Source: Scandinavium lactucae
GTDB lineage: Bacteria > Pseudomonadota > Gammaproteobacteria > Enterobacterales > Enterobacteriaceae
Direction: 5' to 3'
Length of the DNA: 64,000 bases
Assembly (NCBI RefSeq): GCF_033843265.1
Contig: NZ_JAWXRD010000027.1
Location: 124,001-188,000, forward strand
A program made the translations under genes and the position numbers. The notes under the pieces were generated by a model. That model worked only from the letters and a program-made list of their open reading frames with translations. It ran no database searches and had not been told where the DNA came from. Below are positions 8,157 to 15,482 of this stretch, one piece after another. Position 1 is the stretch's first letter; the number at the start of each line of letters is the position of its first letter.

Positions 8157-9743
8157 TCACAAACCTCCGTTATACGTCGAATTCAGTGGTGCATCCTGCT
8201 TCAGCGACGGTGCCGCTGGCTTATTGCGATTCAGATAACCGATATTGTTGTTACCCCACAGCGTCTCAAATGGCATACCGGCTAGCATTTCAACGGTGGC
8301 TTTCGCCTCTGGAGTGGTAGCTTCGGCAAACGCATGTCCTGAGGCGCGCATTTTGGCGGTCTCTTCCCGCAGGATGCTGTGAGTCTGCAAATTGAGCTTG
8401 AAGCGCAGCGACACCAGGAATCCACAGGCCAGAACCATAATGGTACCCACGCTGAGAATAAGCAGAATGGTATGACTCACACCTTCAGGCTGCACTTTCT
8501 GTCCGGAGACAAAACCGGACATCTGCATGATTATCCCGACCAGCATCACCGCACCTGCCTGAGAGGCTTTACGGGTCAGCGTCATGATCCCGGCGAAAAT
8601 CCCTTCCCGGCGCTGACCGGTGATCACTTCATCTACATCGGCAATATAGGTATACGTATTCCACGGCACGTAGTTGATACCGCCACGCCCAAGCCCTGCC
8701 ACCGCAGAAAGCAGCAACATCAGGCTCCAGATGTCGCTTAAGCCCGCGTAGTACAGGACGGCATAGGAAATCGAACTCAGGCCGAACAGCACCACCACAA
8801 TTCGGTACGACGGCGCAGGTCCGAAGCGAATGCAAAGCGGCATCATTGCAATAACCGCAATGAACTGGAAGATAGCCATGGTGCCCATCAGGTTGGAGGC
8901 GAAAGAGGCTTCCTGCATCAGCACGAACACCACGTAATAGGTGAACACCGCGTTGAATACGTCCTGAGCAATGTAGCCACCAAGGTACATGCCCAAATGC
9001 TGGCGGAAAATCTTGATCCGCAGAGTCGAACTCAGCTCGATAATCAGGCGATTAAGACTCTGGCCCAGCGAAAGCTGTTTCTTTTCTTCTTCCGCACGCA
9101 GCGCCGCTTCACTCCAGTTTTCACGCGGACGTTCCCAAGTGAAGAACCAGACGAACGTCAGCATCAGCGCACAGAGGACCGAGAACACCAGGCTTGCGTA
9201 GAAGAATGAGACCGCGTTGTCTTTGCCAAAATGAGTCAGCAGTACGCCAGGCAGGAATGACGCCAGAATCGCCGACATCTGCGCCATCGCGATACGCGCC
9301 CCAGAGAATTTGGTTTTCTGTTTGAAATCGTCGGTCATTTCCGGCACCAACGTTTCGTACGGCACCAGAATCATGGTGTAGACGATATCAAACAGCAGAT
9401 AGGTCAACAGGTAATACCAGAATCCCATATCCCCTACCCACATGAAGGAGTAGCTGAACACGCAGGGGATCCCAAGCATGATGAAGAACTTACGTCGACC
9501 AAAGCTTTTGCCAAGCCAGGTCGACCCGAAGTTATCCGTCAGGAAGCCCATTAACGGGCTGACAACAGCATCAGCCACCCTCGCCGCAGCGAAGATAAAG
9601 GTGGCCTCAATAGGCGAAAGTCCACAGAAGGTCGTATAAAAGTACAAAAGCCATGCGGCGGTCAGCGCGGTGGTACCTGCGCCAAGAAAATCTCCCGAGC
9701 CGTAGGCAAGATAATTTGCTAAGCCGATTTTACGTGTTTTCAT
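8157..9743 (-). CDS. rhiT: GPH-family oligosaccharide transporter, probably rhamnogalacturonide (RhiT-like)
   Basis: 528 residues with about 12 membrane segments, a sugar:cation symporter of the glycoside-pentoside-hexuronide family (MelB/TogT relatives). The first segments (YLAYGSGDFLGAG, then a loop with DAVVSPLMGFLTDNFGS and FGRRKFFI) are the characteristic GPH signature. Substrate is inferred from the coupled GH105 hydrolase: unsaturated rhamnogalacturonan disaccharides. The ATG at 9743 is chosen because the family starts MKTRKIGLxNYLAYG; the longer frame to 9830 has no support. It is the first gene of the two-gene operon. Confidence 0.78.
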   Translation of the reverse strand: MKTRKIGLANYLAYGSGDFLGAGTTALTAAWLLYFYTTFCGLSPIEATFIFAAARVADAVVSPLMGFLTDNFGSTWLGKSFGRRKFFIMLGIPCVFSYSFMWVGDMGFWYYLLTYLLFDIVYTMILVPYETLVPEMTDDFKQKTKFSGARIAMAQMSAILASFLPGVLLTHFGKDNAVSFFYASLVFSVLCALMLTFVWFFTWERPRENWSEAALRAEEEKKQLSLGQSLNRLIIELSSTLRIKIFRQHLGMYLGGYIAQDVFNAVFTYYVVFVLMQEASFASNLMGTMAIFQFIAVIAMMPLCIRFGPAPSYRIVVVLFGLSSISYAVLYYAGLSDIWSLMLLLSAVAGLGRGGINYVPWNTYTYIADVDEVITGQRREGIFAGIMTLTRKASQAGAVMLVGIIMQMSGFVSGQKVQPEGVSHTILLILSVGTIMVLACGFLVSLRFKLNLQTHSILREETAKMRASGHAFAEATTPEAKATVEMLAGMPFETLWGNNNIGYLNRNKPAAPSLKQDAPLNSTYNGGL

Positions 9744-9912
9744 GTTCCGTAAATCCCGTGTTTTATCAGGAAAAACCTGCCTCAGTAGTGCTGAGGATGT
9801 CCTTACACGGCTACAGTAGAGCGATGCCAACGGTTAAACCTTTTCGTTTTTGCCAGTTGCGTTGTCAGAATGGCAAAAATGCAAAGACTCAGAGTACGTG
9901 CTTCACTGATTT

Positions 9913-9930
9913 ATAAAACAACGTTTTGAT
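9913..9930. promoter_or_regulatory. Candidate KdgR operator upstream of rhiTN
   Basis: The palindrome AAAAC-AAC-GTTTT with flanking AT and GATT resembles the KdgR site (core TGAAAC, 3 bases, GTTTCA), the regulator of pectin catabolism genes in enterobacteria. It lies about 170 bases before the rhiT start. A second, better site is at 49561 before the RpiB-like gene. Confidence 0.55.
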
Positions 9931-9992
9931 TGATTCAAAAGATGAGGTCAAAATTGCGACCCTGCCAGCAGAAAACCAACAGGGGAAGGGTT

Positions 9993-10385
9993 TTAGCGGT
10001 AGTTGACGATAACCTGATTACTCTGCACGTTGAGCGCCGGAATCAGACGCCCGCCACCCGGCACTTCCCAGACAAAACGCAACGGCTCTGAGGCGGGGGT
10101 ATTCTGTAATCCCCACGTATTACCGCTCTGTCCATCCAGTTCCACACAGCGGGTTTGCGAGCACAGGCGTACCCTTAGCCCGGCAGGCGTCGGGCCAATC
10201 AGCGTGTAACGCCAGGCAATCATCGTCACCAACCCGCTAGCCGGTTGAGACGACACCAGCGGCGGAGACGACATCGATTCCCCCCGATGACTGAGCATCA
10301 CACCCCGACTGCTGGCCTGCCAGGCTCCCTCCCCTGCCGCATGAACGCACAGCGGCAACCATATCAGGAGTAAAAGATGGCGCAT
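9993..10385 (-). CDS. flhE: Flagellar protein FlhE
   Basis: 130 residues with an N-terminal signal peptide (cut near VHAAGEG), the same length as E. coli FlhE. It is a periplasmic protein of the flhBAE operon, reported to act as a regulator or plug that limits proton leak through the flagellar export apparatus. GEGAWQASSRGV, WRYTLIGPTPAGLRVRLCSQ and the end VIVNYR identify it. The start overlaps the flhA stop by one base (TAATG), so it is translated as the last gene of flhBAE. Confidence 0.95.
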   Translation of the reverse strand: MRHLLLLIWLPLCVHAAGEGAWQASSRGVMLSHRGESMSSPPLVSSQPASGLVTMIAWRYTLIGPTPAGLRVRLCSQTRCVELDGQSGNTWGLQNTPASEPLRFVWEVPGGGRLIPALNVQSNQVIVNYR

Positions 10386-12463
10386 TACTTGCCTCCAATC
10401 GTGGCGGTCATCCGAATCTGGCGATTGTCGGACAGCTCAAGATTCGACAGCACGACCAGCTGCGGCAGATTACGGCGCAGGAAGCGTGACAGCAGCGGGC
10501 GCAGCGCATGATTCACCAGCAGCACCGGTGGTGCACCAAGCATTTCCTGACGTGACAACGCCTCCTGAGTTTGTGCCAGCAGTCGGTCGGCAAGACCCGG
10601 CTCCAGTCCGCCGCCGTTCTGCAGCGCCTGAAGCAACAAACGTTCCAGAGGAGTATCCAGACCAATCACCTGCACTTCACCGTTGCCCGGGAACCATTGC
10701 TGCGTGATCGCCCGGCCCAGCGCCACACGCACCACGTTGGTGAGCTCATGCGGATCGGCCTGTACCGGGGCATGTTCCGCCAGGGTTTCCAGAATGGTGC
10801 GCATATCGCGGATAGGCACTTTTTCATCCAGCAGATTTTGCAGCACTTTGTGCAGCGTGGTCAGATTCACCACCCCCGGAACCAGATCCTCGGTCAGTTT
10901 CGGCATCTCTTGAGTCACGCGGTCAAGCAGTTGCTGTGCCTCCTGACGACCAAACAGCTCCGCAGAATGCAGGCTGATCAGATGGTTAAGATGCGTGGCG
11001 ACCACGGTACTCGCTTCAACCACGGTAAAACCCTGAATTTGGGCCTGCTCTTTCAGGGCACTTTCAATCCAGATAGCGGCCAGGCCAAACGCCGGATCGA
11101 CCGTTGGCTCACCCGGCAGCGTCCCCGCTGCGGTACCAGGGTTTATCGCCAGCCAGCGCCCCGGGTAGGCATCTCCGCTGCCGATATCAACGCCTTTAAG
11201 CAGGATACGATAGCGGGCGGGCGGTAAATCCATATTGTCGCGAATGTGAACCACCGGCGGCAGGAAACCCATTTCCTGGGCAAATTTCTTCCGGATGGAA
11301 CGGATGCGGCCCAACAGCTCGCCATCCTGTTGGGAATCCACCATCGGGATCAGCCGATAGCCAACCTCCATACCCAGCGTATCTTCGAGCTGAACGTCGT
11401 TCCAGGTGGCTTCAATGGCCTGCGGATTTTCCTGGGGGCGCACCGGCGCGGCTTCCGCTGGGGCCTGTTGCTCACGACCCCGCAGCCACCAGGCCAGGCT
11501 CAGCAATGCGGCGGTAAAGAGCAGGAATACGAAGTTCGGCATGCCCGGCACCAGGCCCAGCAGGCCTAGCACCGCAGCGCTGAGCATCATCACCCGAGGG
11601 TTGCTGAACAGCTGGCCGACCATCTGCTCGCCAACGTCCTGATCGGTGGCGACACGGGTCACGATCACGCCCGCTGCGGTTGAAATTACCAGGGCCGGGA
11701 TCTGTGCCACCAGGCCATCACCGATGGTCAGAAGCGTGTAGGATTCGGCAGCTTTATCGAGCGACAACCCATGCTGCAATACGCCCACCAGCAGACCGCC
11801 AATGACGTTAATCACCATGATCAGAATACCGGCCACGGCATCACCGCGAACGAACTTACTCGCACCGTCCATTGAGCCGTAGAAATCAGCTTCCTGAGTG
11901 ACCTCCGAGCGGCGGCGTTTGGCATCTTCTTCACCAATCAACCCGGCGTTGAGGTCAGCGTCGATCGCCATCTGTTTGCCAGGCATCCCGTCGAGGACAA
12001 AACGCGCCCCCACTTCAGCGATACGTCCGGCACCTTTGGTGATAACCATGAAGTTGATGATAACGAGGATGATGAACACCACGATACCGATGGCAAAATT
12101 GCCGCCCACCAGAAAGTGACCAAAGGCCTCAACCACTTTCCCCGCCGCCGCGCCGCCGGTGTGCCCTTCCATTAAAATGATACGGGTTGATGCCACGTTC
12201 AGCGCCAGACGCAGCAGCGTCGTGAACAGCAGAATGGTCGGGAAAGCAGCAAATTCAAGGGTACGCTGGGTGAACATTGCCACCAGCAATACCATGATCG
12301 ACAGCGCGATATTAAAGGTAAACAGCAGATCGAGGACGAAGGCCGGCAAGGGCAAGACCATCATCGACAGAATAAGCAGGATAAGCACCGGCCCGGCAAG
12401 CACCTGCCACTGGGTCGATTTAAAGTTTACAGGTAGACGCAGCATTGCGACTAAATTAGCCAT
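10385..12463 (-). CDS. flhA: Flagellar export apparatus protein FlhA
   Basis: 692 residues, the same as E. coli FlhA. Eight membrane helices fill the N-terminal 330 residues and are followed by a large cytoplasmic domain that docks chaperone-substrate complexes of the flagellar type III export gate. The FHIPEP signature region reads AGRIAEVGARFVLDGMPGKQMAIDADLNAG. The ATG at 12463 (MANLVAML) is favoured over 12472 from homology. It lies inside the last codons of flhB, so translation is coupled. Confidence 0.97.
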   Translation of the reverse strand: MANLVAMLRLPVNFKSTQWQVLAGPVLILLILSMMVLPLPAFVLDLLFTFNIALSIMVLLVAMFTQRTLEFAAFPTILLFTTLLRLALNVASTRIILMEGHTGGAAAGKVVEAFGHFLVGGNFAIGIVVFIILVIINFMVITKGAGRIAEVGARFVLDGMPGKQMAIDADLNAGLIGEEDAKRRRSEVTQEADFYGSMDGASKFVRGDAVAGILIMVINVIGGLLVGVLQHGLSLDKAAESYTLLTIGDGLVAQIPALVISTAAGVIVTRVATDQDVGEQMVGQLFSNPRVMMLSAAVLGLLGLVPGMPNFVFLLFTAALLSLAWWLRGREQQAPAEAAPVRPQENPQAIEATWNDVQLEDTLGMEVGYRLIPMVDSQQDGELLGRIRSIRKKFAQEMGFLPPVVHIRDNMDLPPARYRILLKGVDIGSGDAYPGRWLAINPGTAAGTLPGEPTVDPAFGLAAIWIESALKEQAQIQGFTVVEASTVVATHLNHLISLHSAELFGRQEAQQLLDRVTQEMPKLTEDLVPGVVNLTTLHKVLQNLLDEKVPIRDMRTILETLAEHAPVQADPHELTNVVRVALGRAITQQWFPGNGEVQVIGLDTPLERLLLQALQNGGGLEPGLADRLLAQTQEALSRQEMLGAPPVLLVNHALRPLLSRFLRRNLPQLVVLSNLELSDNRQIRMTATIGGK

Positions 12464-13610
12464 CGGTGTCATTCTCGTTCAAAAAATCCAGTGCTTCAGG
12501 CACCGGCAAATTATCAGGTTTCTTCGGGGGCGTGCCCCCCGCCAGTCGCCAGCGTTTAAGCTGCCAGACCCAGGCCAATACTTCAGCCACGGCCGCATAC
12601 AGCGTACCGGGGATCTGTTGCCCAATTTCAGCGTGACGATACAGCGCACGCGCCAAAGGGGGGGCCTGCAAAACCGGGATACGGTTTTCTTCACCCAGTT
12701 CACGAATACGCAGCGCCACAAGCCCTGCGCCCTTCGCTACCACCTTTGGCGCACTCATTTTGTTTTCTTCATACTTTAACGCGACCGCGTAATGCGTTGG
12801 GTTAGTCACAATGACATCGGCTTTCGGCACATCGGCCATCATTCGACGGCGCGCGGCGGCACGTTGCATCTGACGAATACGCCCTTTCACGTGCGGATCG
12901 CCTTCGCTTTGCTTGAATTCATCGCGAATATCCTGGCGCGACATGCGTAATTTTTTGATGTGGCTGTAAATCTGGAAGAAGACGTCGAAACCGACCATCG
13001 GGATGACGCCCAGCGCGACCAGTAAAGCACACAGCCCGACCAGATTGAGGGCGTTGCCCATTGCGGTCAGCGGTGACTCGCTGATCAGGCGCATCATGTC
13101 CGGCCAGTGTACCCAGACAAATATCCCGGCCACGCAGCCGACCAGTACTGATTTGAGGACCGCCTTCAACAGTTCCGCCGCCGACTGCGCGGAGAACATA
13201 CGCCCAATCCCCGGTAACGGGTTGAGCTTGTCGAACTTAAAGGCCAGCGATTTCGGGCTGAACACCAACCCACCCAGCATCACCGGGCCAAGAATCGCCA
13301 CTGCCACCACCCCGACAATTAGCGGCATCAACGCCAGCATGGCCTGTTTGATGAGCAGGATGATTTGCCCGAGGATAAGATTTGGATCGTTGACAATACT
13401 GTGGTCGAAATGCAGCCCGGACGACAGTAAACTCGCCAGCCGACGCGCCAGCGATTCGCCGCCAAACCACAGCACACACACGCCAACCAGTAAAATCAGG
13501 AAGGAGGTCAGCTCGCGCGATCGCGGAATTTGCCCCTCTTCTCGCGCCTTTTCAAGCCGTTGGGGTGTGGGGGCTTCTGTTTTGTCGTCGTTATCGCTTT
13601 CGTCTGCCAC
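12456..13610 (-). CDS. flhB: Flagellar export apparatus protein FlhB
   Basis: 384 residues (E. coli 382). Four membrane helices and a cytoplasmic domain with the self-cleavage motif NPTH (in VIVTNPTHYAVAL, about residue 270), which switches export specificity from rod/hook to filament proteins. The start is a GTG at 13610 giving MADESDNDDKTEAPTPQRLEKAREEGQIPRS, the usual N-terminus. First gene of flhBAE. In E. coli cheZ is immediately upstream; here a fimbrial operon on the other strand intervenes, so the flhB promoter must lie in 13611-13800. I could not identify an FlhDC box with confidence. Confidence 0.97.
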   Translation of the reverse strand: MADESDNDDKTEAPTPQRLEKAREEGQIPRSRELTSFLILLVGVCVLWFGGESLARRLASLLSSGLHFDHSIVNDPNLILGQIILLIKQAMLALMPLIVGVVAVAILGPVMLGGLVFSPKSLAFKFDKLNPLPGIGRMFSAQSAAELLKAVLKSVLVGCVAGIFVWVHWPDMMRLISESPLTAMGNALNLVGLCALLVALGVIPMVGFDVFFQIYSHIKKLRMSRQDIRDEFKQSEGDPHVKGRIRQMQRAAARRRMMADVPKADVIVTNPTHYAVALKYEENKMSAPKVVAKGAGLVALRIRELGEENRIPVLQAPPLARALYRHAEIGQQIPGTLYAAVAEVLAWVWQLKRWRLAGGTPPKKPDNLPVPEALDFLNENDTDG

Positions 13611-14055
13611 GTTGCCTGCCCGGGTACGGTGAGTGCTGCCATCATGCCAGAGCCCCCGTCAACCAATGGCTGGAAAAGCCGCTCGATTCACTGCTTTTTA
13701 GGCGGTTTGCCTTTGTTCAAGGCTCTTAAAACAGAATGTCTTTTTCCGGACTTTTTAACCTTGATAATGGAGAGGATAATATCTGTCGCGAAGCAATAAT
13801 TTTACACTTAATATATTTTGGACGTGTTTTTCATTTACAACTAATTTAACTCATCCACTTCAACCTGGAAAAATGACGCTCATCCATTCATAAAACATAT
13901 TAATTGAGTGAAATTAATAACACATTCAACATGCAGCAATGTTTAATTAAGTTTATTTAATGATGTTGTTTAGTGTGCAAAACAATATTTGCCGCTCTAT
14001 AATGACGCCGCTTTCATTTATACATTTTATGAATCTTTCGTACAAAAGGATTTTT
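13611..14055. other. Divergent intergenic region, flhB / fimbrial operon
   Basis: 445 bases between two divergent operons. The flhB-proximal half (to about 13790) has the base composition of the flagellar genes. The remainder is markedly AT-rich, typical of horizontally gained fimbrial DNA silenced by H-NS. It must hold the flhBAE class 2 promoter and the fimbrial promoter (see 13974-14003). No invertible-element inverted repeats of the fimS type were seen. Confidence 0.6.
13974..14003 (+). promoter_or_regulatory. Candidate sigma-70 promoter of fimbrial operon 1
   Basis: A perfect TATAAT (13998-14003) lies 52 bases before the pilin ATG, with a weak -35 TGTGCA (13974-13979) at 18-bp spacing. 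Only the -10 is strong, so activator dependence is plausible. Confidence 0.45.
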
Positions 14056-14637
14056 ATGAATACAATATCTAAATCAGCGATAGTATTGTCATCTTTATTA
14101 GCGCTGACCAGCCAAAACATCTATGCCGCTGAAGAGAATGCGGGCATCATCCATTTTACGGGTGAAATCATTGAGCCAAGCTGCGAGATTGAAGGCGACA
14201 GCGGCACCGATAGCACCGTTCCTTTAGGAACCTATACAACCTCTCTTTTCAAAGCTCCCGGAGATGAATCAGATCTTGTCCCGTTCACTATTAGACTCGC
14301 CGATTGCCCTGTTGGCAGCGATGGCCTGCCTCAGGTTCAACTGACGTTTACTGGCTCCACCGCCCTTACCGGGTCTACTTCACTGCTTGAAGTAAGTGCC
14401 ATCAAGACGGCTGGTGCCGCCGCTGCAACTGGGGTAGGAGTCGCCGTCACCCCGAAATCGGAAAATACTCGGTATTTGACCTTTGATGGCGCTGAGGGTC
14501 AGGTTTATGTCAACCTGCCATCGGTCGTCGGCAATGACGTTCAAGCAGAATTTAACGCTCGCTATAAATCTTTCTCCACCACCGTTACCGCAGGGTCTGC
14601 AGATGCCGACATGACGGTCAATATTGTTTATCGCTGA
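14056..14637 (+). CDS. Fimbrial major subunit (type 1-like pilin)
   Basis: 193 residues: signal peptide (hydrophobic core IVLSSLLALTS, cut near IYAAEE), then a fimbrial domain with the two-cysteine pattern (Cys in EPSCEIEG and in RLADCPVG) and the C-terminal alternating strand ending MTVNIVYR with the penultimate Tyr needed for chaperone binding and donor-strand exchange. The open frame extends to 13960, but the ATG at 14056 has AAAGGA in front and the only proper signal peptide. First gene of pilin-chaperone-usher-adhesin. A terminator follows it, which would raise pilin relative to the assembly proteins. Confidence 0.85.
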   Translation: MNTISKSAIVLSSLLALTSQNIYAAEENAGIIHFTGEIIEPSCEIEGDSGTDSTVPLGTYTTSLFKAPGDESDLVPFTIRLADCPVGSDGLPQVQLTFTGSTALTGSTSLLEVSAIKTAGAAAATGVGVAVTPKSENTRYLTFDGAEGQVYVNLPSVVGNDVQAEFNARYKSFSTTVTAGSADADMTVNIVYR

Positions 14638-14711
14638 CAGCGATATATCGCGCCAGCAACATTACTGCAATCTATATATTAATGTAGTAACACCACATAT
14701 TTTTCACTTGA

Positions 14712-14739
14712 TAAACCAGGCAGCCCCTGGTTTATTTTT
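14712..14739 (+). terminator. Intra-operon terminator after the pilin gene
   Basis: TAAACCAGG (14712-14720) pairs with CCTGGTTTA (14726-14734), followed by TTTTT. It lies between pilin and chaperone genes, so partial termination would favour major subunit synthesis. Confidence 0.8.
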
Positions 14740-14781
14740 CATTGTAACACTAGCTAACGCTGCATCAGAGGAAACCCAAAC

Positions 14782-15468
14782 GTGCGTATTTTTATAGCCG
14801 GTGTAATGGGCGCTTCACTTTTATTTCTGTCTGTCAGCCATGCGGCAGGCATTCAGGTAGGACGAACCCGCATCATTTATAACGCTGATAAAAAAGAAGT
14901 CGCTCTTCCACTGATTAATCAAGAAAAAGAGCTCCCGTGGCTTATTCAATCATGGACAGACACCGGCGATGGTAAAACGCGTGGTCCTTTCATTGTGACG
15001 CCACCGTTGTTCAGACTCGACCCACAAAAAGAACAGAGCCTGCGTATTGCCTGGTCCGGAGCAACGCTTCCCGTCGACAGAGAATCGCTGTTCTGGATAA
15101 ACATACGCACTATTCCCGCCGTCGCCAAAGAAGATGAGGACAAAAATGTCCTGCGTCTTATCTACAAAACCCGCATGAAGATGTTCTGGCGACCGAAGGG
15201 TTTAACAGGCACCACCACTGAAACTTGCAAAAAATTGCGGTTCAGTCGTCAGGGCGCTGCGCTACAAGTTACCAATGATGGCGACTTCTACAGCATCTTC
15301 GACAACGTGCATCTCGGTAGCGCGGCGGTAGAAAAAGCCGACATGGTTGCGCCTAAAAGCAGCGTACTTATTCCGTTACCGACGTCAGCCAACGGGCAAA
15401 ACGTGAGCTGGCGCTGCATTACCGATTACGGTAATGCAGGTGAAAAATTCTCCACAGCGCTGAATTAA
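14782..15468 (+). CDS. Periplasmic fimbrial chaperone (PapD-like)
   Basis: 228 residues, signal peptide cut near SHAAGIQ, then the two immunoglobulin-like domains of the PapD/FimC family. Recognisable are GIQVGRTRIIYN at the start, ESLFWINIRTIP with the conserved family block, and YKTRMKMFWRPKGL. Chaperones of this kind fold pilins by donor-strand complementation and deliver them to the usher. The start is a GTG at 14782 behind GAGGAAA. It follows the pilin gene by 144 bases and precedes the usher by 14. Confidence 0.9.
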   Translation: MRIFIAGVMGASLLFLSVSHAAGIQVGRTRIIYNADKKEVALPLINQEKELPWLIQSWTDTGDGKTRGPFIVTPPLFRLDPQKEQSLRIAWSGATLPVDRESLFWINIRTIPAVAKEDEDKNVLRLIYKTRMKMFWRPKGLTGTTTETCKKLRFSRQGAALQVTNDGDFYSIFDNVHLGSAAVEKADMVAPKSSVLIPLPTSANGQNVSWRCITDYGNAGEKFSTALN

Positions 15469-15482
15469 GGATAACGAACGGC

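Noticed and set aside
10385..13610. Plus-strand open frames opposite flhA/flhB, cheB, MCP genes and others
   Set aside because: These are long antisense frames caused by GC-rich codon use; they lack ribosome sites and homology.
13790..14055. Invertible promoter element (fimS-like) for fimbrial operon 1
   Set aside because: No pair of inverted repeats flanking the promoter and no FimB/FimE-type recombinase gene nearby.
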